NCBI GenBank assembly: GCA_043788745.1
Contig: JAYVTO010000086.1
Coordinates: forward strand, 1-9,499
Reading direction: 5' to 3'
Length of the DNA: 9,499 nt
DNA from: JBBQWZ01 sp043788745
GTDB taxonomy: Bacteria; Acidobacteriota; Terriglobia; Bryobacterales; Bryobacteraceae
A program made the translations under genes and the position numbers. Below the pieces are notes generated by a model that made no database searches, was not told the DNA's origin, and saw nothing but the letters and a program-made list of their open reading frames with translations. This document shows, piece by piece, positions 5,755 to 9,499 of this stretch. Positions within the stretch are counted from its first letter, which is position 1, and every line of letters starts with the position of its first letter.

Positions 5755-6270
5755 ATGCGAATCCCGTTGCTCTTCCTTGCTTGCTCTGCGTGCGCGCTTG
5801 CGCAGAACCCTCTCACGCAAGCTGTCACTGCCAGCTACAACGGTGCCAAGATGAACCTGATTGAAGCGGCGGAGGCGATGCCCGCGGATGCCTATAGCTT
5901 CAAGCTGACGCCCGGACAGCGGGCGTTCGGCGATTGGATGGAGCACACGGCGATGGGCAACTATGGTTTTTGCGCGTCGATGGCGGGCACGGCTGCTCCG
6001 GCCGAAGCGGCGCACATCCACGATCTCGAAGGCAAGGCGGATATTCAGCGCGTGCTGAAGGCGTCGTTCGATTACTGTGACGGCGTACTCAAGACGATGA
6101 CGGATCAGAAGGCGTTGGCGGAAGTTACGATCGGCGAGCGGAAATCCTTTCCGGTGCAGGGGATGGTGCGGATGGTTGGTTCGCTCAATGAGCACTACGG
6201 CAACATCGTCGGGTATTTGCGATCGAAGGGCGTAACGCCGCCGTCGACGGCACGTCAGAAGAAGAAGTAA
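5755..6270 (+). CDS. Exported DinB-like (DinB_2/DUF664-type) protein
   Basis: This 171-residue protein has an N-terminal signal peptide (residues 1-17, ending CALAQ, probable cleavage A16/Q17) followed by a DinB-like four-helix domain. Recognisable elements are AEAMPADAYSFKLTPGQRAFGDWMEH and the C-terminal NEHYGNIVGYLRSKGVTPP. DinB proteins usually bind one metal through three histidines. H64 and H147 fit two of these, but the position four before H147, usually His, is S143, so the metal site looks incomplete. Function in this branch is not established; the fold is shared with thiol transferases such as bacillithiol and mycothiol enzymes. No ribosome-binding site precedes the ATG. A thioredoxin-like gene starts 5 bases after the stop, so the two are almost certainly cotranscribed. 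Confidence 0.85.
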   Translation: MRIPLLFLACSACALAQNPLTQAVTASYNGAKMNLIEAAEAMPADAYSFKLTPGQRAFGDWMEHTAMGNYGFCASMAGTAAPAEAAHIHDLEGKADIQRVLKASFDYCDGVLKTMTDQKALAEVTIGERKSFPVQGMVRMVGSLNEHYGNIVGYLRSKGVTPPSTARQKKK

Positions 6271-6275
6271 GACAC

Positions 6276-6866
6276 ATGAAGAATCTGATTTCCGTTCTCG
6301 CTCTTGCCGCCAGCTTGATGGCTGCGGCGCCTCCGGCCAGACCGCCTCAAGTCCCGCGCCCTGTCGGCAAGATGGTCTTCAACTCGACGAAGGGCCCGAT
6401 TTCGATGGAGAAGTACCGCGGCAAAGTGACCGTGGTGATGTTTTTCAGTTCAGCGTGCAGCCATTGCGGCGACACGGCGCAGATTCTGGAAAAGGTACTT
6501 GTGGAGCGGAAGTACGACTTTGCCGTGATTGGCGTCACGGTGGAAGACCCCGCGATGCCCGCGCTGGGCGAGTTCGCGAAGCGGAACAAACTTTCGTTTC
6601 CGATGGGGTGGGTGGGGAAAGACGAGTTCTTCCGCTACACCGATATCTCGCCGGACGTGCGACCGTTTATACCGGTGTTGCTGTTCATTGACAAAGACTT
6701 TCAGGTAAACCGCCAGTACTCGCATGACCATAAGTTCTTTACGACAGGCGAGCAGATCAACGCGACTGGCGTGGTCGACATGCTGGTGCGGACGCCGCTG
6801 GGCAAGGCGAAGGACCTGCCGCGTACATCGGGCGGCGGACGCCCGTTGGCGCCCGTAAAGAAGTAG
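6276..6866 (+). CDS. Exported TlpA/redoxin-like thioredoxin-fold protein
   Basis: The 196-residue protein begins with a signal peptide (about residues 1-18), then a Pro-rich linker and a thioredoxin-like domain. The redox motif is CSHC (C61-C64) after the strand KVTVVMFFSSA, and FIPVLLFID carries the expected cis-proline at P133. The spacing and the KYRGKVTVV lead-in fit the AhpC-TSA/TlpA group, which act outside the cytoplasm as thiol reductases or peroxidase-like proteins. CSHC differs from the DsbA (CPHC) and thioredoxin (CGPC) motifs, so the redox potential cannot be guessed. The C-terminus is a low-complexity Gly/Pro/Lys tail. The ATG lies 5 bases past the DinB-like stop, with only a weak AGAAG upstream. 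The gene ends 3 bases from the convergent stop of the next gene. Confidence 0.85.
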   Translation: MKNLISVLALAASLMAAAPPARPPQVPRPVGKMVFNSTKGPISMEKYRGKVTVVMFFSSACSHCGDTAQILEKVLVERKYDFAVIGVTVEDPAMPALGEFAKRNKLSFPMGWVGKDEFFRYTDISPDVRPFIPVLLFIDKDFQVNRQYSHDHKFFTTGEQINATGVVDMLVRTPLGKAKDLPRTSGGGRPLAPVKK

Positions 6867-6869
6867 CTG

Positions 6870-8399
6870 CTACAGCTCAAATTCGATGCCTTGTGCGAGT
6901 GGCACTTCGGCTGACCAGTTGATGGTGACCGTTTGCCGCCGCATGTAGGCTTTCCACGAATCGCTGCCGGATTCGCGGCCGCCGCCAGTATCTTTTTCAC
7001 CGCCAAACGCGCCACCGATCTCGGCACCGCTGGTTCCGATGTTCACGTTCGCGATTCCGCAATCGGAGCCTCGCGCGCAGAGGAAGGTCTCGGCGGAAAT
7101 TCCGCTGGTTGTGAAGATGGCGGACGAAAGACCCTGCGGCACGTCGTTGTGCCACGCGATGACTTGATCGAGGGTGTCGAAATCGACGACATACAGAATG
7201 GGCGCGAAGATCTCGTGCTGCAGGATCTTCATACCGGGCGTTGCCTTGATGATGGCGGGCGTGACGTAGTTGCCGCCGTCGCGCTCGACGCGCTCGCCTC
7301 CCGTTAGAAGCTCGCCACCTTGATCTTTGGCGGTCTCGATGCCGGAAAGCATCGCATCAACGGTTTCGGGGGTGATGAGCGGACCCATTAGCGTTTTGGG
7401 ATCGAGCGGATGGCCGATGCGGATCTGCCCGTAGGCGGTGACCAGGCGCCTGGTGACTTCGGCAGCGATCCCTTTTTGGAGGAAGAGGCGGCGGATGCTG
7501 GTGCAGCGTTGGCCTGCTGTCCCGACTGCGCCGAACAGCACGGCACGGACTACGAGATCGATGTTGGCGTCGTCCATCACGATGACGCCGTTGTTTCCAC
7601 CGAGTTCAAGAAGAGTGCGCCCAAGGCGCTTGCCCACGGCTTCGGCGACGATCCTGCCGACGTGGCACGATCCGGTGGCGCTGACCAGAGGAATACTCTT
7701 GTCTTCTAGAATGCGCATGCCGACAACGTCGTCGGGTCCGATGACGAGCGTCAGCACACCCTGCCAGTTGTGACGCGCGAGGACGCGATTGCAGATATTT
7801 TGCACGGCGATCGCGCAAAGCGGAGTTTTCAGCGAAGGCTTCCAAACCACGGTGTCGCCGCAGGCCATGGCGATCAGGGCGTTCCAGCTCCAGACGGCGA
7901 CGGGAAAGTTGAATGCTGAAATCACTCCGACGACGCCGAGCGGGTGCCACTGCTCGTACATGCGATGCAGTGGGCGTTCGCTGTGCATGGTGAGACCGTA
8001 GAGTTGGCGGGACAGGCCGACGGCGAAATCGGCGATGTCGATCATCTCCTGCACTTCGCCCCGGCCTTCCGCGAGGATCTTACCCATCTCGATCGAGACG
8101 AGCGCGCCGAGGTCGTCTTTGTGCTTGCGGAGTTCGTCGCCGATTTCACGGACGATCTGGCCCCGAACGGGCGGAGGGACCATGCGCCATTTCTTGAATG
8201 TTTCGGCGGCCTGCGCGACAACGACGTCGTACTCTTCCTCTGTCGCCATGCGCACGGCGGCTAGTTCCTGGCCATCGGCGGGGCTTAGGGAAACGAGGTC
8301 TTCGCCGGTGGGGCGGAGGATCCACGCGGTGCCGCAGGCGCCGGGGTTCACGGCGTGTACGCCCAAGCGGTTCAGTAATTGCGGAACGTCCTGGTTCAT
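6870..8399 (-). CDS. ALDH7/antiquitin-type aldehyde dehydrogenase (probable L-piperidine-6-carboxylate / aminoadipate semialdehyde dehydrogenase)
   Basis: The 509-residue protein is a full NAD(P)-dependent aldehyde dehydrogenase. The nucleophile is C299 in TAGQRCTS and the general base is E265 in LELGGNN, 34 residues apart as usual. FNFPVAVWSWN and GDTVVWKPS belong to the cofactor-binding half. The C-terminal block TSGAEIGGAFGGEKDTGGG followed by RESGSDSWKAYMRR and LAQGIEF is characteristic of ALDH7 (antiquitin; AmaB in Pseudomonas lysine catabolism), which oxidises alpha-aminoadipate semialdehyde / piperideine-6-carboxylate to aminoadipate. Assignment to that subfamily is strong; the in vivo substrate is inferred. 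The ATG at 8399 has CGGAG 5 bases upstream and overlaps the preceding gene's stop as ATGA, implying translational coupling. No other lysine-degradation gene is in the window. Confidence 0.93.
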   Translation of the reverse strand: MNQDVPQLLNRLGVHAVNPGACGTAWILRPTGEDLVSLSPADGQELAAVRMATEEEYDVVVAQAAETFKKWRMVPPPVRGQIVREIGDELRKHKDDLGALVSIEMGKILAEGRGEVQEMIDIADFAVGLSRQLYGLTMHSERPLHRMYEQWHPLGVVGVISAFNFPVAVWSWNALIAMACGDTVVWKPSLKTPLCAIAVQNICNRVLARHNWQGVLTLVIGPDDVVGMRILEDKSIPLVSATGSCHVGRIVAEAVGKRLGRTLLELGGNNGVIVMDDANIDLVVRAVLFGAVGTAGQRCTSIRRLFLQKGIAAEVTRRLVTAYGQIRIGHPLDPKTLMGPLITPETVDAMLSGIETAKDQGGELLTGGERVERDGGNYVTPAIIKATPGMKILQHEIFAPILYVVDFDTLDQVIAWHNDVPQGLSSAIFTTSGISAETFLCARGSDCGIANVNIGTSGAEIGGAFGGEKDTGGGRESGSDSWKAYMRRQTVTINWSAEVPLAQGIEFEL

Positions 8400-9325
8400 A
8401 GAATCTCCGTAGATGGTACTTCGTTTGGGTCGAGACGAGCGAGACGCCCGAAGCCCAACGGGCCAACTTCAAAATTAAGTCCGGCGTTCTGCGCGACGGC
8501 GCGGATGCGCTGGACGATCTGGCGCTGAAAGGCAGGTACAAACCACGCGTCGTGGTCCTGGACAGCAGCAATGCGGACTGCGGATTCGCGCGTGGTTGCT
8601 CCGTGCGGCTTGGCGGCGCGCACGTGCAGCGGATCGCCAATAAGGTCGCGGCCGGTGGCGTCGATTGCAAGTGACGCCAAGCGTTCCGGATCGCAGGGCA
8701 GCAACGGCGCGAGCGCCGCGTAGGTCTCGATGCCGGCATCGCGTAGCTGCCGAATCGTGTCCCAACGTTGTTCGAGAGGCGCGCACAGGGGTTCGTAGAG
8801 TTTTCGAATGCGGTCGCAATCGCTGGTGATCGAGAAGCTGACTCTCAGCTTCGTGCACCGCGCTACGGTTCTGAGGTGAGCGAGGTCACGCAAGATGAGC
8901 GGTCCGCGCGTTTGGATGACGAACACGGCCGGAGGATGTTTGGCCAAGCTTTCCAACAGGCGCGGCATGATGGCTTCGGTGGCTTCGGCGGGCTGATAGG
9001 GGTCGACGAGCGGAGAGCAGTATACGATTTGGTTCGGTCTGCTTTCTTGCGCAACGAGGTCCGGCGCGTTGGCCTTGAACGTTGTGAACTTACCCCAGCG
9101 GCGCCAGTCTTCCTGTTGCAGTCCGCCGTAAATGCGCATCGTCGGCACGTAGCAATAGGTGCAACCGAATGTGCAGTTGCGGGCGGGCGACAGGGAGTGC
9201 GTGAAACCGGCCTCTTTCAAGAAGCCGGTTACCGGACTGAGAATGGAGCGGCTTTGCGCGTACCGGATCGCCGGCGCGATTAGGCCTTCGGGGGCGGGGG
9301 CGGCGGCAGTTCGTAGGCTTGGCAC
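8396..9325 (-). CDS. SPL-like radical SAM protein
   Basis: The 309-residue protein carries the radical SAM cluster motif C51-x3-C55-x2-C58 (ARNCTFGCTYCYVPTMRI). Around it are YCSPLVDPYQPAE, VFVIQTRGPLILRDL, LRVSFSIT and DLIGDPLHVRAAKPHG, the pattern of the spore-photoproduct-lyase-like (SplB/Rv2578c/PA0069) group. Members bind a 4Fe-4S cluster and cleave SAM to make a radical; outside true spore photoproduct lyase their substrates are unknown. I accept the GTG at 9325 because homologues of this type begin only a short stretch before the I-x-P-A-I-R-Y segment and no ATG is available near it. AAGGA lies about 11 bases upstream. The start lies inside the CDGSH gene (46-base overlap, different frame), and the end overlaps the aldehyde dehydrogenase start by 4 bases, so this is the middle gene of an operon. 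Confidence 0.9.
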   Translation of the reverse strand: MPSLRTAAAPAPEGLIAPAIRYAQSRSILSPVTGFLKEAGFTHSLSPARNCTFGCTYCYVPTMRIYGGLQQEDWRRWGKFTTFKANAPDLVAQESRPNQIVYCSPLVDPYQPAEATEAIMPRLLESLAKHPPAVFVIQTRGPLILRDLAHLRTVARCTKLRVSFSITSDCDRIRKLYEPLCAPLEQRWDTIRQLRDAGIETYAALAPLLPCDPERLASLAIDATGRDLIGDPLHVRAAKPHGATTRESAVRIAAVQDHDAWFVPAFQRQIVQRIRAVAQNAGLNFEVGPLGFGRLARLDPNEVPSTEIL

Positions 9326-9499
9326 TGCGACTCGAATCCTTTTACTCCGTGCTTTCCGTCGCAGAACGGCTTCTTTTCGGAGAAACCGCAGCGGCAGAGG
9401 CTGATCTTCGTGCGGCCCATCAGGCCGTATTCGTTTCCATCCTGATCGTTAATCGTGAAATCGCCCTCAATGCGAATAGGGCCGTTGTTTGAAATCGTG
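9280..9499 (-). CDS. CDGSH iron-sulfur domain protein (5' end outside window)
   Basis: The 72 visible residues form a near-complete CDGSH (mitoNEET-like) protein, cut by the window edge at its N-terminus; first complete codon 9498-9496. The cluster motif LCRCGFSEKKPFCDGKH gives the three cysteines and one histidine that hold a 2Fe-2S cluster (C35, C37, C46, H50 of the visible part), in the pattern C-x-C-x2-S-x3-P-x-C-D-G-x-H. The usual small residue before His is Lys here. A short beta-strand region with NNGPIRIEGDF lies before it. The protein ends in six prolines. Such proteins are thought to store or transfer clusters or act in redox sensing. The downstream radical SAM gene starts inside this gene, making co-translation likely. 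This gene is too short and incomplete to appear as a start-to-stop frame. Confidence 0.9.
   Translation of the reverse strand, partial: TISNNGPIRIEGDFTINDQDGNEYGLMGRTKISLCRCGFSEKKPFCDGKHGVKGFESQCQAYELPPPPPPKA

Noticed and set aside
5187..5864. 225-codon plus-strand open frame after murA
   Set aside because: It crosses hairpins and repeat copies, has no recognisable domain, and overlaps the start and signal peptide of the well-supported DinB-like gene in another frame.

Overview
The window is GC-rich bacterial DNA and reads as an ordinary chromosome segment of a Gram-negative soil-type bacterium. An exported PEP-CTERM protein, two small exported proteins with 'A-L-A-Q'-type signal peptides, a DinB-like protein ending in the EHYGN...GYLR...PP pattern, and GC-rich dispersed intergenic repeats together suggest the Acidobacteriota (Solibacter/Bryobacter-like). 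This placement is an inference from gene content, not from a marker gene.

Layout. Positions 1-305 hold a three-copy tandem repeat and a terminator. Positions 306-860 (-) encode a PEP-CTERM surface protein. A divergent intergenic region (861-1249) carries a recognisable sigma70-type promoter in each direction. A plus-strand block follows: a DegT/DnrJ/EryC1/StrS PLP aminotransferase (1250-2542), MurQ (MurNAc-6-P etherase, 2754-3662) and MurA (UDP-GlcNAc enolpyruvyl transferase, 3738-5000). Positions 5001-5754 are a 754-base non-coding stretch with several hairpins, a long perfect inverted repeat and more copies of the repeat seen at the left end. Next come two exported proteins in tandem: a DinB-like protein (5755-6270) and a TlpA-like thioredoxin (6276-6866). 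They converge, with 3 bases between stop codons, on a minus-strand operon. Read in its own direction that operon is a CDGSH iron-sulfur protein (9280 to the window edge, partial), an SPL-like radical SAM protein (8396-9325) and an ALDH7/antiquitin-type aldehyde dehydrogenase (6870-8399).

How the genes fit together. MurQ and MurA are opposite ends of muramic-acid metabolism (recycling and synthesis), and the neighbouring aminotransferase may act on an amino-sugar or cyclitol precursor. The minus-strand operon is tightly packed (46-base overlap, then a 4-base ATGA overlap). It joins two iron-sulfur proteins to an oxidoreductase typical of lysine breakdown, a combination I cannot explain from known pathways. 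I found no CRISPR array, tRNA, rRNA, transposase, phage or defence gene. The best candidates for something undescribed are that Fe-S/ALDH operon and the repeat island at 5001-5754; neither is proven to be a new system.
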